Below, in pieces: positions 9,389 through 18,445 of a stretch of 64,000 nt of DNA. Every line of letters begins with the position of its first letter. Position 1 is the stretch's first letter. The stretch is taken from assembly GCF_003053845.1 (NCBI RefSeq), contig NZ_QAYG01000001.1:1246078-1310077 (forward strand). Direction: 5' to 3'. The position numbers were made by a program, and so were the translations under genes. This DNA comes from Breoghania corrubedonensis (lineage in GTDB: Bacteria > Pseudomonadota > Alphaproteobacteria > Rhizobiales > Stappiaceae). The notes below the pieces were generated by a model. That model had not been told where the DNA came from, searched no databases, and worked only from the letters and a program-made list of their open reading frames with translations.

Positions 9389-9709
9389 ATGGATTTCCTG
9401 AAGATGATGAAACAGGCCAAGCAGATCCAGGAGCAGATGGGGAGCCTGCAGGAGGAGATCGGCCAGATCGAGGTGACGGGTATGTCGGGTGGCGGTCTCG
9501 TCACGGTCGTGATGAGCGGCAAGGGCGAGATGAAGAGCCTGAAGATCGACCCCTCGCTCGCCAGGGAAGGCGAGGTGGAGATCCTGGAGGATCTTGTGCT
9601 CGCCGCCCACAACGACGCCAAGGCCAAGGCCGAGGCGGCCATGCAGGAAAAGACGCAGGACCTGATGTCCGGCATGGGCCTGCCGGCCGGCATGAAGCTG
9701 CCGTTCTGA
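9389..9709 (+). CDS. ybaB: YbaB/EbfC family nucleoid-associated protein
   Basis: Small DNA-binding protein, 106 aa, the standard size. It has an N-terminal amphipathic helix ([17 protein letters not shown]), the conserved beta region [24 protein letters not shown], and the ending LPAGMKLPF typical of the family. It lies between dnaX (64 bp upstream) and recR (42 bp downstream), the usual recombination/replication cluster. The family forms dimers that bind DNA with little specificity. A role in replication-repair coordination is inferred from synteny. Confidence 0.95.
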   Translation: MDFLKMMKQAKQIQEQMGSLQEEIGQIEVTGMSGGGLVTVVMSGKGEMKSLKIDPSLAREGEVEILEDLVLAAHNDAKAKAEAAMQEKTQDLMSGMGLPAGMKLPF

Positions 9710-9751
9710 GGCGCCTCCAGGCGAGCCGATACCATTGGATTTCCGACACAC

Positions 9752-10360
9752 ATGAGCAGCCGCAAGGTCGCCGGCCCTGAAATCGAGACGCTGATCCAGC
9801 TCCTGGCCAAGTTGCCGGGGCTTGGGCCGCGCTCGGCCCGGCGCGCCGCCCTTCACCTGATCCAGAAGAAGGACCAGCTCTTCGCCCCGCTCACGCGGGC
9901 GATGGAGGTGGCGCTTGAGGAAGTGCGTGTCTGTTCCACTTGCGGCAATATCGATACCTCGGACCCCTGCACCATCTGCGCCGATCCGCGCCGCGACGGC
10001 ACGACCATCGTCGTGGTGGAAGACGTCTCCGACCTGTGGGCGCTGGAACGCGCCCAGGCCATCAACGCGCGCTATCACGTGCTGGGCGGCACGCTGTCGC
10101 CGCTCGACGGGGTGACGCCGGAGGACCTCAAGATCGCGGATCTGGTGGAGCGCGTGCGCGCCGGTGGCGTTGTAGAGGTGATCCTCGCCGTCAACGCCAC
10201 CGTCGAGGGCCAGACCACGGCGCATTACGTCACCGATCAGCTGGCCGGGCTGGACGTGAAAGTCTCGCGCCTTGCTCACGGTGTGCCGGTCGGCGGCGAA
10301 CTCGACTATCTGGACGAGGGCACGCTGGCCCAGGCGCTGCGGGCCCGCACGCCGTTCTAA
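9752..10360 (+). CDS. recR: Recombination mediator protein RecR
   Basis: 202 aa, full length. An N-terminal helix-hairpin-helix ([20 protein letters not shown], about 18-37) is followed by a four-cysteine zinc finger ([16 protein letters not shown]) and a Toprim domain ([13 protein letters not shown]). The C-terminal Walker-like segment ends [24 protein letters not shown]. With RecO, or RecF where present, it loads RecA on gapped DNA. It is the last gene of the dnaX-ybaB-recR row. Confidence 0.97.
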   Translation: MSSRKVAGPEIETLIQLLAKLPGLGPRSARRAALHLIQKKDQLFAPLTRAMEVALEEVRVCSTCGNIDTSDPCTICADPRRDGTTIVVVEDVSDLWALERAQAINARYHVLGGTLSPLDGVTPEDLKIADLVERVRAGGVVEVILAVNATVEGQTTAHYVTDQLAGLDVKVSRLAHGVPVGGELDYLDEGTLAQALRARTPF

Positions 10361-10742
10361 GCCGTGACGCCGCGACGAGGAGACCGGCTCCTCGCGTCTC
10401 CCCCGCCATCGCCCAGGTGGCCATATCCGACCTGCCGCACAACAAGCCAGCCCCAGTTGAACACGCAGATCGCGGCCGATTGAACGGGCGCGCGGGAACC
10501 TTGCGGGCCGTTCGGGACAGATATCCCCGTCCGGTCATTGGGAGCGCCACTCCGCGCGCAGGCGCCAAGCATCAGCTCTCGGCACACCGTAACTCACCTC
10601 GATGAAAATCACGCATTATTACATATGCAGCGACAATTACTCACATTGAGCGCTGCGTTAGTCGTCTATTATAATATGTTTCCGATAATATCGCTGAACA
10701 TGATATCGAATATTGACGGTTCTGCGCGTCCCGAGAGGCAAG
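10361..10742. other. 382-bp intergenic region upstream of the FIST chemoreceptor gene
   Basis: The first 230 bp are GC-rich with no convincing gene. The last 140 bp are clearly AT-richer than the surroundings and contain the promoter described separately. Confidence 0.6.
10646..10675 (+). promoter_or_regulatory. Probable sigma-70 promoter of the FIST chemoreceptor gene
   Basis: TTGAGC (10646-10651) and a perfect TATAAT (10670-10675), 18 bp apart, lie in the AT-rich stretch about 70 bp ahead of the start codon. A perfect -10 hexamer is notable in this GC-rich background. Confidence 0.5.
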
Positions 10743-12776
10743 ATGCTCAAGCTCATGAAGTCGCGTTCCGCTGCGGTGGAGCAGGTGACGGTCGCCCCTG
10801 ATGTCGATTGCCAGGCCGGCGCTTCTCCCACGACCGACGTGCAGGTCGACCCCGTCCACTCGCTGCTGACGAATGATCGCCTCGAAGGCCTGAGCGAGGC
10901 GGATTTCAGGTTCGCGGGCGCCGAAGCGGCTCTGGTCGTGGCCTTCATATCCCCCAATGTCGATTTCACGGCGACGGTGCGCGCGATCCAGAAGCTCGCA
11001 GGCGGCGCCCGCGTGGTGGCGACGACGACAGCGGGGGAGCTTTGCTCCGGCGGGGAACGCAGCGTCTATTGCGGGGCCGATGGCGACTGGAAGAGCGTCG
11101 TCGTGCAGGCATTCTCGCCGCGTCTGATCGCCGAGGTCGATGTCTTCGCGGTGCCGCTGCATTGCCAGGATATCCGCACCGGCGCCACGCCGATGGATCG
11201 CGACACGCGCATTTCGCGGATCTGTGCAGGTCTCGACAAAGTGCGGCCGTCCTTTGCGATCGATCCCCGCACCTGTTTCGCCCTTACCTTCATCGATGGC
11301 CTTTCCAATTCCGAGAACTATTTCATGGAGGCGGTCTATCGATCCGCCCGTTTTCCTTGCGTGTTCGTCGGAGGTTCGGCCGGCGGCAAGCTCGATTTCA
11401 AGCAAACCCAGCTTCATGACGGCAAGCAGGCGCTGGAAAACCATGCCCTGCTGATCTTCGTCCGGCTCGCCCCGGGCAACCGCTACGGCGTCATGAAGAG
11501 CCAGAACTTCAAGGTGACCGGCCCGAATTTCGTCGTCGTCGACGCGGACCTTGACCACCGTACCGTCAGCGCCGTGCTCAATCCCAAAACCGGCGACGTG
11601 GTCTCGCTCGTCGACGCTCTGGCCCAGACGCTCTCCACGACGCCGGATCGGGTCGCGGAAAAGCTCGGCGGACGCGCTTTCGGTATCAATCTGCAGGGGG
11701 AGATTTTCGTGCGCTCCGTCGCCGGTATCGACGTGGAGGGCGGCACGGTGAGCTTCTACTGCGATATCGGCCCCGGCGATGAACTGGTGTTGCTGGAGCC
11801 CACCGACTTCCTGCAACAGACGCAGCAGGACGTTGCCGCCTATCTGCGCGGCAAGCCGAAGCCGGCGGCGGTGCTGATGAACGACTGCATCCTGCGGCGC
11901 CTGTCCAATGGCGACAAGCTCGCCCAGGCGCGCAACATCTGGCCGGTACAGGCCGCGGGCTTTTCCACCTTCGGTGAACTGTTCGGCATCAACATCAACC
12001 AGACGCTGGTCGCCCTCGTCTTCTTCGCCGACGTGCAGGAGGATTATGCTGATGAGCTGATCGACAATTTCGCCAATTATTATGCACGTTTCGTGGAGTA
12101 TTTCACGCGCAGGCGGCTGAACCAGGTGATGATGCTCAACACGCTTCGCAGCCGCGTGATCGCCGACATCGTCGATCACCTGAGCATCACCGGCGAGGTC
12201 GAGGGGGTGCTTGGGGAGGTTTCCCAGGTCGGCGGCATCATCGACGGCATCCGCAACGCCATGGGCTCGGGCGCCGCGGCCGGCCATAACGACCGGAGCA
12301 ATAATACCGAACAGCTCGCCGGCAAGTTCCAGAGCCTCAGCGATTCCCTGTCGGCACTGCGCCAGGTCCTCTCCATCATCGACAACATCACCGGCCAGAC
12401 CAACCTGCTGGCGTTGAACGCCACCATTGAGGCGGCGCGCGCCGGGGAAGCCGGCAAGGGCTTTTCGGTGGTGGCCGGCGAAGTCAAGAAACTTGCCAAC
12501 GACACCAAGTCGTCGCTCGGCAAGACCCAGGCCGCGGTGGGCGACATCGAGATATCGCTGGAGCAACTCGGCGAGATCATCGAGGCGACCAAGGAACAGA
12601 TCGCGCGCGAAGGGGACCGCTACAAGGACGTGATCGTTCAGGTTGAGGAAATCTTCGATCAGAGCGGGAACATCGAGCGTTCACTGAACGACCTCAACGA
12701 TATCCTGGCCACCCATCGCGACGGCGTCGGCAAGGTCATGCGGCAGATCGAGTTCCTCAAACAGCTCGACACCTAG
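10743..12776 (+). CDS. Cytoplasmic methyl-accepting chemotaxis protein with FIST sensor domain
   Basis: 677 aa from the ATG at 10743, which has GAGAGGCAAG directly before it. The N-terminal 390 residues are a FIST_N plus FIST_C sensor module ([14 protein letters not shown] near 95; [11 protein letters not shown] near 210; the later [18 protein letters not shown]). The last 200 residues are an MCP signalling domain with the hairpin tip [24 protein letters not shown]. No transmembrane segment is visible, so the receptor is soluble. Some FIST proteins (NosP) bind haem and nitric oxide; others are thought to bind small metabolites; the ligand here is unknown. Two double-receiver response regulators follow on the same strand. 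No CheA or CheW gene is in the window. Confidence 0.9.
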   Translation: MLKLMKSRSAAVEQVTVAPDVDCQAGASPTTDVQVDPVHSLLTNDRLEGLSEADFRFAGAEAALVVAFISPNVDFTATVRAIQKLAGGARVVATTTAGELCSGGERSVYCGADGDWKSVVVQAFSPRLIAEVDVFAVPLHCQDIRTGATPMDRDTRISRICAGLDKVRPSFAIDPRTCFALTFIDGLSNSENYFMEAVYRSARFPCVFVGGSAGGKLDFKQTQLHDGKQALENHALLIFVRLAPGNRYGVMKSQNFKVTGPNFVVVDADLDHRTVSAVLNPKTGDVVSLVDALAQTLSTTPDRVAEKLGGRAFGINLQGEIFVRSVAGIDVEGGTVSFYCDIGPGDELVLLEPTDFLQQTQQDVAAYLRGKPKPAAVLMNDCILRRLSNGDKLAQARNIWPVQAAGFSTFGELFGININQTLVALVFFADVQEDYADELIDNFANYYARFVEYFTRRRLNQVMMLNTLRSRVIADIVDHLSITGEVEGVLGEVSQVGGIIDGIRNAMGSGAAAGHNDRSNNTEQLAGKFQSLSDSLSALRQVLSIIDNITGQTNLLALNATIEAARAGEAGKGFSVVAGEVKKLANDTKSSLGKTQAAVGDIEISLEQLGEIIEATKEQIAREGDRYKDVIVQVEEIFDQSGNIERSLNDLNDILATHRDGVGKVMRQIEFLKQLDT

Positions 12777-12785
12777 AACGCTTTC

Positions 12786-12840
12786 CGATCAAACGGACCC
12801 GTTTGATCGACAAGAAACCGCTCCAGATAGCTTGCTGGAG
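12786..12840. repeat. Palindromic repeat after the chemoreceptor gene
   Basis: CGATCAAACG (12786-12795) pairs perfectly with CGTTTGATCG (12800-12809). A second small hairpin, CTCCAG/CTGGAG, follows at 12821-12840. The order of motifs (TTTCCGATCAAA..., TTTGATCGACAAGAAA, then GCATAT) resembles the larger palindrome at 14926-15042, so both probably belong to one repeat family. Its position just after the stop codon means it may also terminate transcription. Confidence 0.65.
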
Positions 12841-12914
12841 CATATATATTTTCTCCGTATAGCCTCGAAAGGCGCCCGAAGAATACGTATTATTACCTTG
12901 TTACGTCAATTATA

Positions 12915-12944
12915 CTGAATATCCATTTCGTATATTCATATAAT
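12915..12944 (+). promoter_or_regulatory. Candidate promoter of the response-regulator pair
   Basis: A perfect TATAAT (12939-12944) lies in an AT-rich block about 95 bp before the first regulator start. CTGAAT (12915-12920) is a weak -35 at 18 bp. An independent promoter here would uncouple the regulators from the chemoreceptor gene. Confidence 0.3.
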
Positions 12945-13037
12945 TTGAAGACTTGAACACGTACGTAAGTGATCAAGGATTTGGCCAGAAGCGAGCAAGG
13001 GCGCCTCGCCCGTCGTGATCACGAGAGTGCGGGACAT

Positions 13038-13832
13038 ATGAATGTCGATCACAGACTGAGAATTCTCATCGCCGACGATTCCACGGTTCTGCGGATGAAG
13101 CTTCGGGAATATCTCGGCGAGGTGGCTCCGAATGCCGAACTCGTTGAAGCCGACAACGGCAATACGGCGTTGAAGGCGATCGTCGACAACCCGATCGACA
13201 TCGTCTTTCTCGATATCAACATGCCCGAACTTTCCGGCCTTCATGCGCTTCATCTGCTCAAGAAGAAGGGCGACAGCCTCTTCGTCGTGCTGATGTCGAC
13301 GCAGGCCGATCAGACCCTGATCAAGGCGGGCAACGAGCTGGGCTCGTACGACTTCCTGAAGAAGCCTTTCACCGTGGATCGCATCCGCACGATCCTGCGC
13401 GCCTACGTTCACCTGTCGGACCGCAAGAAGGTCCTGATCGTCGACGATTCCGCGACCGTTCGCAAAATCATCTACCGTGTTCTCGCGAACTGCCGGTTCG
13501 ACATGCTGATAAGCGAGGTCGACAGCGGCAAGGAAGCGCTGACCTTGCTGAAGGGCACCCAGCCCGACATCATCTTCCTCGACTATCACATGCCCGATCT
13601 GAACGGCGTGGAAGCGGCTCATTACATCCGGGCGGAAAGTCCGGCGGTGAAAATCGTCATGGTCTCGTCCAAGGACATGAGCGGCCAGCATGACGCCTGC
13701 CTTTCCGCCGGCATCTTCTGTCTGGTGAAGAAACCGTTCTTCCCCAAGGAAGTCGATTTCATCCTGCACCGCCTCTATGGACTGAACATGCCCCAGTCGC
13801 TCGAACTCACGCCCAACGTCACCCTTCTGTAA
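13038..13832 (+). CDS. Double-receiver response regulator (REC-REC), first of a pair
   Basis: 264 aa made of two CheY-like receiver domains with no output domain. REC1 (about 6-125) has the acidic pair in IADDS, the phospho-acceptor Asp in FLDINMPE, the Thr in LMSTQAD and the Lys in FLKKPF. REC2 (about 130-255) has VDDSATVRK, FLDYHMPD, a Ser in VSSKD and VKKPF. All phosphorylation residues are intact in both domains. The ATG at 13038 begins right at the first domain; a GTG at 12969 would add 23 residues without recognisable content. The second regulator, 33 bp downstream, is a close paralogue, so the pair arose by tandem duplication. Without a DNA-binding domain these proteins probably act by protein contact. 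Confidence 0.88.
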   Translation: MNVDHRLRILIADDSTVLRMKLREYLGEVAPNAELVEADNGNTALKAIVDNPIDIVFLDINMPELSGLHALHLLKKKGDSLFVVLMSTQADQTLIKAGNELGSYDFLKKPFTVDRIRTILRAYVHLSDRKKVLIVDDSATVRKIIYRVLANCRFDMLISEVDSGKEALTLLKGTQPDIIFLDYHMPDLNGVEAAHYIRAESPAVKIVMVSSKDMSGQHDACLSAGIFCLVKKPFFPKEVDFILHRLYGLNMPQSLELTPNVTLL

Positions 13833-13865
13833 GGCGCCCGCGCCGCAAAGAGCCAATCGAGATCA

Positions 13866-14663
13866 ATGCCCGAGAAGCAGCCCACAATCCTGATCACCGA
13901 CGATTCGCAGACGTTGCGGCGGATCCTGCGCCAATCCGTCCTGGACGTATGCCCAGGCGCGACGATCGTGGAGGCGGCCGACGGAAAGCAGGCGCTCGTG
14001 GCACTCAAGGAACACGAGATAGATATCGTCTTTCTCGACGTGAACATGCCGGAAATGTCCGGCCTCGACGTGCTGGAACTGTTGCGCAACAAGGGCAACA
14101 ACGTCTTCGTCACACTGATGTCGACAGAAGCCGATGCCGCAGTGATGAAGGCCGGCTCGGAACTGGGATCCTACGACTTCCTGAAGAAGCCCTTCACGCC
14201 CGAGCAGATCGCGACAATCCTGGCAAGCCACAAAAATCTGTCGCGACGCAAGAACGTGCTGATCGTCGACGATTCCCACGTCATCCGCCGCATCATCTAC
14301 AAGGTTCTGGCGAATTGCCGGTTCGACATGCTGGTGAGCGAGGTAGAAAGCGGCAAGGAGGCCCTGACGCTGCTCGCCGGCACCCATCCCGACATCGTCT
14401 TTCTCGACTACAACATGCCCGGGCTCGACGGCATTCAGGCCGCGCAGCGGCTTCGCGCGGAAATCCCGGGTATAAAGATGGTGATGATTTCCTCGCAGGA
14501 CCTGACCGAGCAGCGCGAAGCCTGCCGCAAGGCGGGCATCTTCGCGTTGCTCAAGAAGCCCTTCTTCGCCAACGAGGTCGACTTCGTGCTGCACCGGCTC
14601 TACGGCCTCAACATGCCGCAATCTCTGGAGCAGACGCCGAACGTGACACTGTTGCAAGATTAG
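13866..14663 (+). CDS. Double-receiver response regulator (REC-REC), second of a pair
   Basis: 265 aa, the same REC-REC architecture and closely similar to the preceding protein along its whole length; both end in HRLYGLNMPQSLE-TPNVTLL. REC1 keeps ITDDSQ, FLDVNMPE, LMSTEAD and FLKKPF. REC2 keeps VDDSHVIRR, FLDYNMPG, ISSQD and LKKPF. All four phospho-transfer positions per domain are present. The identical C-terminal tails outside the receiver folds suggest a shared binding partner. With the FIST chemoreceptor these may form one signalling unit, but the kinase is not encoded nearby. Confidence 0.88.
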   Translation: MPEKQPTILITDDSQTLRRILRQSVLDVCPGATIVEAADGKQALVALKEHEIDIVFLDVNMPEMSGLDVLELLRNKGNNVFVTLMSTEADAAVMKAGSELGSYDFLKKPFTPEQIATILASHKNLSRRKNVLIVDDSHVIRRIIYKVLANCRFDMLVSEVESGKEALTLLAGTHPDIVFLDYNMPGLDGIQAAQRLRAEIPGIKMVMISSQDLTEQREACRKAGIFALLKKPFFANEVDFVLHRLYGLNMPQSLEQTPNVTLLQD

Positions 14664-14925
14664 GTGTTTGGCTCCGGGACAGGCGGCCAGGTCCAAGTCT
14701 GCCATAACCTCGATGCAGCATGTCCGCGTGGACGACCGGCTCAAGGCACACGCTTTCGAGGATCAGATGGCGATTGCCGGTTTGCATCTCGGACAACAAC
14801 CCGGATGCGGCTCTGGCCTTGATGGAGGAGATCCGGAGCGAAGTCGCACAGCTTCCGGCCCATCCGAAACGCTGTCGTCCCGGCGGGATGGAGCGCACAC
14901 GGAGCTGGTGGTCCGGCCCGGCTAC
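14664..14925. other. Gene-free stretch with no recognised content
   Basis: Together with the palindrome that follows, this makes a 461-bp gap between the second response regulator and the convergent FAD dehydrogenase. Short open frames exist on both strands, but none shows a recognisable domain, a ribosome-binding site or frame-consistent codon use. It may be the decayed 3' flank of an older gene. Confidence 0.4.
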
Positions 14926-15042
14926 CTAGAGCATATTCCGATCAGATTGAATCAAACTGATCGACAAGAATATGCTCAAGAGATCGATTTTGAGCGATTT
15001 CTTGTCGTTCAGGCGGGTTCGCCTGAACGGGAAGCGCTCTAG
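14926..15042. repeat. 117-bp composite palindromic repeat element
   Basis: The ends are inverted copies: CTAGAGC (14926-14932) and GCTCTAG (15036-15042). Inside are nested stems: GAGCATATTC (14929-14938) with GAATATGCTC (14968-14977), CGATCAG with CTGATCG around an 11-base loop, and GTTCAGGCG (15007-15015) with CGCCTGAAC (15020-15028) around GGTT. It lies between convergent genes. This is the form of a REP/MITE-like intergenic element common in rhizobial-type genomes; no transposase is present. Confidence 0.85.
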
Positions 15043-15124
15043 TGATCCATACCGAAACAGCCGACTTGATAACCATCATGCATGTGCTCCGTGCCGCCCG
15101 CGTGCAGTCATGACAGCGCCGAAC

Positions 15125-16387
15125 TCAGAAGCGGCGCGGATCGAAGGGCGCGAGCGAAATCTCCGGCGCGCGCCGCGCGGCAAGCGCGCGCACAAGCTCC
15201 GCGGTGCCGGCCGATTGCGTCAGACCCAGGTGACCATGGCCGAAGGCGTAGATCACCCGGTCCGCCTTGGGCGCGCGCGCGATCACCGGCAGGCTGTCGG
15301 GCAGCGAGGGACGGAACCCCATCCATTGCGTGCCGCCGCTGGGGTCAAAGCCCTGAAGGAAGTCGGCCGCCTTGCGCACCAGGATCTCGGCGCGCCGGTA
15401 GTTCGGCGCAAGCTTCAGCCCGCCAAGCTCCACCGCGCCGCCGACCCGCAGTCCCTCGCCGATCCGGCTGACGACGAAGCCGTGATTGGCGAAGGTCACA
15501 TGCGTGCGCAGATCGAAGCTGGCGGTCGGGAAGGTGGTGTTGTAGCCGCGCTCGGTATCGAGCGGGATGCGGTCGCCGAGCATGCGCGCGATCTGGTGCG
15601 ACCACGCGCCGGCCGCGACGACGAGCTGATCGCCCCGGTGCTCGCCTGAACCGGTGCCAGTGTCTGTGACGACCTCGACGCCGTCCTCAAGCTGGCGCAC
15701 GGCCAGAACCTCGGCGATCTCGATCGCCCCGCCGGCCTCCACGAAGGCGCGGGCGAGGTGCTGGGTCCACGCTTCCGGGTCCACCGTGTTCATCCAGTCC
15801 GGCGTGAAGCCGGCATGGGTGAAGCGCGGGCTCAGGCCCGGCTGGATCTCGGCGATCGCCTCGAGGCTTTCGAGCAGATCGAAGGCGATGCCGTGGCGAC
15901 GGCGCTGGTTCCACGCCGGTTTCGAGGCCTCGAACTGCGCGCGGCCCTCATAGACCTGAAGCTGACCTTCGCGCCGCATCAGGGGTTCGCCCGAAACCTT
16001 GACGATCAGCCGCTCCAGGGCCGCGCGCGACAGCCCCATCAGGCTCGACTGCGCCGCGACCGCCGCCTCAAAGCGCGATTTCGCCGTGGCGCGCCAGAAA
16101 TGCAGCATCCACGGCATGATCTTCGCCGCATAGGCGGGGCGCAGCGACAGCGGTCCGAGCGGATCGAGCAGCCATTTCGGCGCCTTGCGCATGATGCCGG
16201 GCGCAGCCAGCGGTTCCACCTCGGCAAAGGCGAAGGCGCCGGCGTTGCCGCGCGAGGCTTCCGCCGCGACGCCCTTGCGGTCGAGGATCCGCACCCGGTG
16301 CCCGTCGGCCTGTAGGGCCAGCGCGGCGGTCACCCCGATGATGCCCGCGCCGATGACAATGATTTCAGCTTGTGTTGACTGCGCCAA
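15125..16387 (-). CDS. FAD-dependent D-amino acid dehydrogenase, probably for D-hydroxyproline
   Basis: 420-aa flavoenzyme of the DadA/DAO family. The N-terminal dinucleotide fold reads IVIGAGIIGVTAALAL, followed by LDRKGVAAEASRGNAGAFA. The C-terminus has the second FAD motif, YAFGHGHLGLTQSAGTAELV, typical of DadA-like dehydrogenases. Its neighbour upstream on the same strand is the 4-hydroxyproline epimerase, which makes cis-4-hydroxy-D-proline, and next comes the deaminase that uses the resulting 1-pyrroline-4-hydroxy-2-carboxylate. The function is therefore assigned as D-hydroxyproline oxidation by context (compare HypO of Sinorhizobium meliloti). The sequence alone would allow other D-amino acids. 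Confidence 0.8.
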   Translation of the reverse strand: MAQSTQAEIIVIGAGIIGVTAALALQADGHRVRILDRKGVAAEASRGNAGAFAFAEVEPLAAPGIMRKAPKWLLDPLGPLSLRPAYAAKIMPWMLHFWRATAKSRFEAAVAAQSSLMGLSRAALERLIVKVSGEPLMRREGQLQVYEGRAQFEASKPAWNQRRRHGIAFDLLESLEAIAEIQPGLSPRFTHAGFTPDWMNTVDPEAWTQHLARAFVEAGGAIEIAEVLAVRQLEDGVEVVTDTGTGSGEHRGDQLVVAAGAWSHQIARMLGDRIPLDTERGYNTTFPTASFDLRTHVTFANHGFVVSRIGEGLRVGGAVELGGLKLAPNYRRAEILVRKAADFLQGFDPSGGTQWMGFRPSLPDSLPVIARAPKADRVIYAFGHGHLGLTQSAGTAELVRALAARRAPEISLAPFDPRRF

Positions 16388-16472
16388 GACGGACCTCGAT
16401 CGAACGCGATGGAAACGAAGCCCCCGGCGTCGGACCGGCGCCGGGGAAGGGGAGAGGCAGGAGGGAAGGCGG

Positions 16473-17405
16473 TCAGGGAGCGATTCCCTGCCGGAACGGA
16501 TCTTCCGGCAGGAACAAGAGGTTGCTTTCGGCCATCACGTAGGCCTTGCCGGTGATGGAGGGGATCACGCCGCCGTTCGGGCCGGTGCGATAGGACAAGC
16601 GATAGGTGCTGCCGATAATGCTCTCCTGGACGATCTCCTCGCCCTCGGCCAGACGGCCTTCGGCGGCAAGGCAGGCGAGGCGGGCGGAACTGCCGGTGCC
16701 GCAGGGCGAGCGGTCATAGGCATCGTCCGGGCAGAGCACGAAATTGCGGCTGTGTCCTTCCGCCGTTTCCGCCGGACCGTAGAAGATCACGTGATCGACC
16801 GGCATGCCGTCTGCGCCGCCGAGCCCTTGCGCCAGCAGCGCCTCGCGCACCGCGACCGCCGCATCCGTGAGCCGGCGGATGTTCGACGAGATGACCGGGA
16901 TCGGGCTCGGGTCGACGATGAAGAAGCAGTTGCCGCCATAGGCGATATCGCCGGTGACGGTGCCCAGACCCTCGACCTCCACCGAAACGCCCGTGCGGTC
17001 GCGCCGGCTCTCGATATTGGTCACCGTCACGGTGTTGGCGTCGCGCACATCGACGGTCACCACGCCCACCGGCGTCTCGATCCGGTGTTTGCCGAGCCCG
17101 ATGCGCCCCATGTGGACGAGCGTTGCGGCAAGGCCGATCGTGCCGTGGCCGCACATGCCCAGCACCGCCTCGGCGTCGAAATAGATCACGCCGGTCACGC
17201 AGGTCGGGTCGACCGGCTCCACCAGCAGCGCGCAGACCATCGCGACCTGCCCGCGCGGCTCCAGGATCACCGATCGGTAGAACGCGCGATGCTCGGTTGC
17301 GAGCCTTGCGGCGCGCTCGGCGAGCGGCCCTGAGCCGAGATCCGGCCCCCCGTCGAGGATCACCCGGGTGGGCTCGCCCCCGGTGTGGCTGTCGATCACA
17401 TGCAT
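16473..17405 (-). CDS. 4-hydroxyproline 2-epimerase (proline racemase family)
   Basis: Epimerises trans-4-hydroxy-L-proline to cis-4-hydroxy-D-proline, the first step of hydroxyproline breakdown. It has 310 aa, the family length. Both catalytic cysteines are present: C85 in GMCGHGTIG and C235 in RSPCGTGSSA, the Cys/Cys pair of epimerases and racemases. The Cys/Thr pair of trans-3-hydroxyproline dehydratases is absent. The ATG at 17405 overlaps the end of the upstream deaminase gene by 10 bp, so translation is coupled. The frame stays open for more than 100 codons upstream, but that stretch is antisense-like. Pseudomonas calls this gene lhpA and Sinorhizobium hypRE. Confidence 0.9.
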   Translation of the reverse strand: MHVIDSHTGGEPTRVILDGGPDLGSGPLAERAARLATEHRAFYRSVILEPRGQVAMVCALLVEPVDPTCVTGVIYFDAEAVLGMCGHGTIGLAATLVHMGRIGLGKHRIETPVGVVTVDVRDANTVTVTNIESRRDRTGVSVEVEGLGTVTGDIAYGGNCFFIVDPSPIPVISSNIRRLTDAAVAVREALLAQGLGGADGMPVDHVIFYGPAETAEGHSRNFVLCPDDAYDRSPCGTGSSARLACLAAEGRLAEGEEIVQESIIGSTYRLSYRTGPNGGVIPSITGKAYVMAESNLLFLPEDPFRQGIAP

Positions 17406-18379
17406 TCGGCGATCACTCCCCCCTGCTTCGACCAGTTCGCGAACCACGCGTTGAACTGGTTGAACTGCGCCTCGCAGAACCGCGCCTGGGAGGGCGACAG
17501 CGCGTCGGTCTCGTTGATGTTGAGCGCGTATTCGCTCTCGCCCTTCAGCGTCATCAGGTGCTTGAAGTAGAGCACCAGATCGACGCCCTCGTCGAACTTG
17601 GCGAGCACCGAGAAGGCCTCGGTCAGTTCGCGCGCGCGCAGATCGGCCTCGGGACAGCCCCCGGCCGCACGGCGCGACAGGGCGACCAGCAGCAGCGCCT
17701 CCTTCGGCAGGATGCTGCCGATGCCGGTGATCGTGCCGACGGCGCCGCATTTGACGAAGCCGTGGTAGACCTCGGTATCGACCCCCACCATCAGGATCAC
17801 GTCGTCATCTTGCGAGGTGATGTGCTCGGCCGCATAGCTCAGGTCCGACTTGCCGCCGAATTCCTTGAAGCCGATCAGGTTCCTGTGTTCCGCACGCAGG
17901 GCGAAGAACAGGTCCGCCTTGGTCGAATAGCCGTAATAGGGGCTGTTGTAGATGATCGCCGGCACGTCCGGCGCGGCCACCAGGATTGCCTTGAAGTGGT
18001 TGCGCTGGGCGGCGACGGACAGTCCGCGCGAAAGCACGCGCGGGATGACCATCAGCCCGGCGGCGCCGACCTTCTGGGCATGCGCGGCATGGGCCACGGC
18101 GGATTTGGTGTTGATCGCGCCGGTTCCAACGACGACCGGCACGCCGGCCCTGGTCAGGCGCTCCACGCCCTCCATGCGCTGCTCGTCGGTCAAGAGCGGC
18201 CAGTCGCCGCAAGAGCCGCAATAGACGACGCCGGACATTCCGGCGGCCATCAGCTCCTGCCCCTTGCGCACGAGCGCGTCGAAATCGGGTTCACGGTCGG
18301 CGGTGCAGGGGGTCAGCAGCGCGGGGATGGTGCCGAGAAAGACGTCCTTGTTCATGGTTTTGTTCGGGGATTGGGTCAT
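17396..18379 (-). CDS. 1-pyrroline-4-hydroxy-2-carboxylate deaminase (DapA family)
   Basis: 327-aa member of the dihydrodipicolinate synthase/N-acetylneuraminate lyase family. The Schiff-base lysine is in LIGFKEFGG (about residue 175), and the catalytic tyrosine region is YNSPYYGY. In hydroxyproline pathways this branch dehydrates and deaminates 1-pyrroline-4-hydroxy-2-carboxylate to alpha-ketoglutarate semialdehyde (HypD / LhpC). It overlaps the epimerase gene by 10 bp and lies 66 bp downstream of the aconitase-X gene. The next enzyme, the semialdehyde dehydrogenase, is not adjacent but is encoded at 30310-31827. Confidence 0.88.
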   Translation of the reverse strand: MTQSPNKTMNKDVFLGTIPALLTPCTADREPDFDALVRKGQELMAAGMSGVVYCGSCGDWPLLTDEQRMEGVERLTRAGVPVVVGTGAINTKSAVAHAAHAQKVGAAGLMVIPRVLSRGLSVAAQRNHFKAILVAAPDVPAIIYNSPYYGYSTKADLFFALRAEHRNLIGFKEFGGKSDLSYAAEHITSQDDDVILMVGVDTEVYHGFVKCGAVGTITGIGSILPKEALLLVALSRRAAGGCPEADLRARELTEAFSVLAKFDEGVDLVLYFKHLMTLKGESEYALNINETDALSPSQARFCEAQFNQFNAWFANWSKQGGVIAECM

Positions 18380-18445
18380 GGGGCAAGCTCCGTTCGTTGT
18401 TCGTTTGGGCGATGGCGCCGAAGGGGCGGGCGGGGCGCGGTTCGG

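Noticed and set aside
10641-12566. Open frame of 641 codons on the minus strand
   Set aside because: It is antisense to the FIST chemoreceptor, whose frame has clear FIST and MCP motifs. The antisense translation has no recognisable domain. Long antisense frames are expected in GC-rich DNA.
14668-15042. 124-codon plus-strand frame after the second response regulator
   Set aside because: It ends inside the 117-bp palindromic repeat, has no recognised domain, and competes with other frames of similar length.
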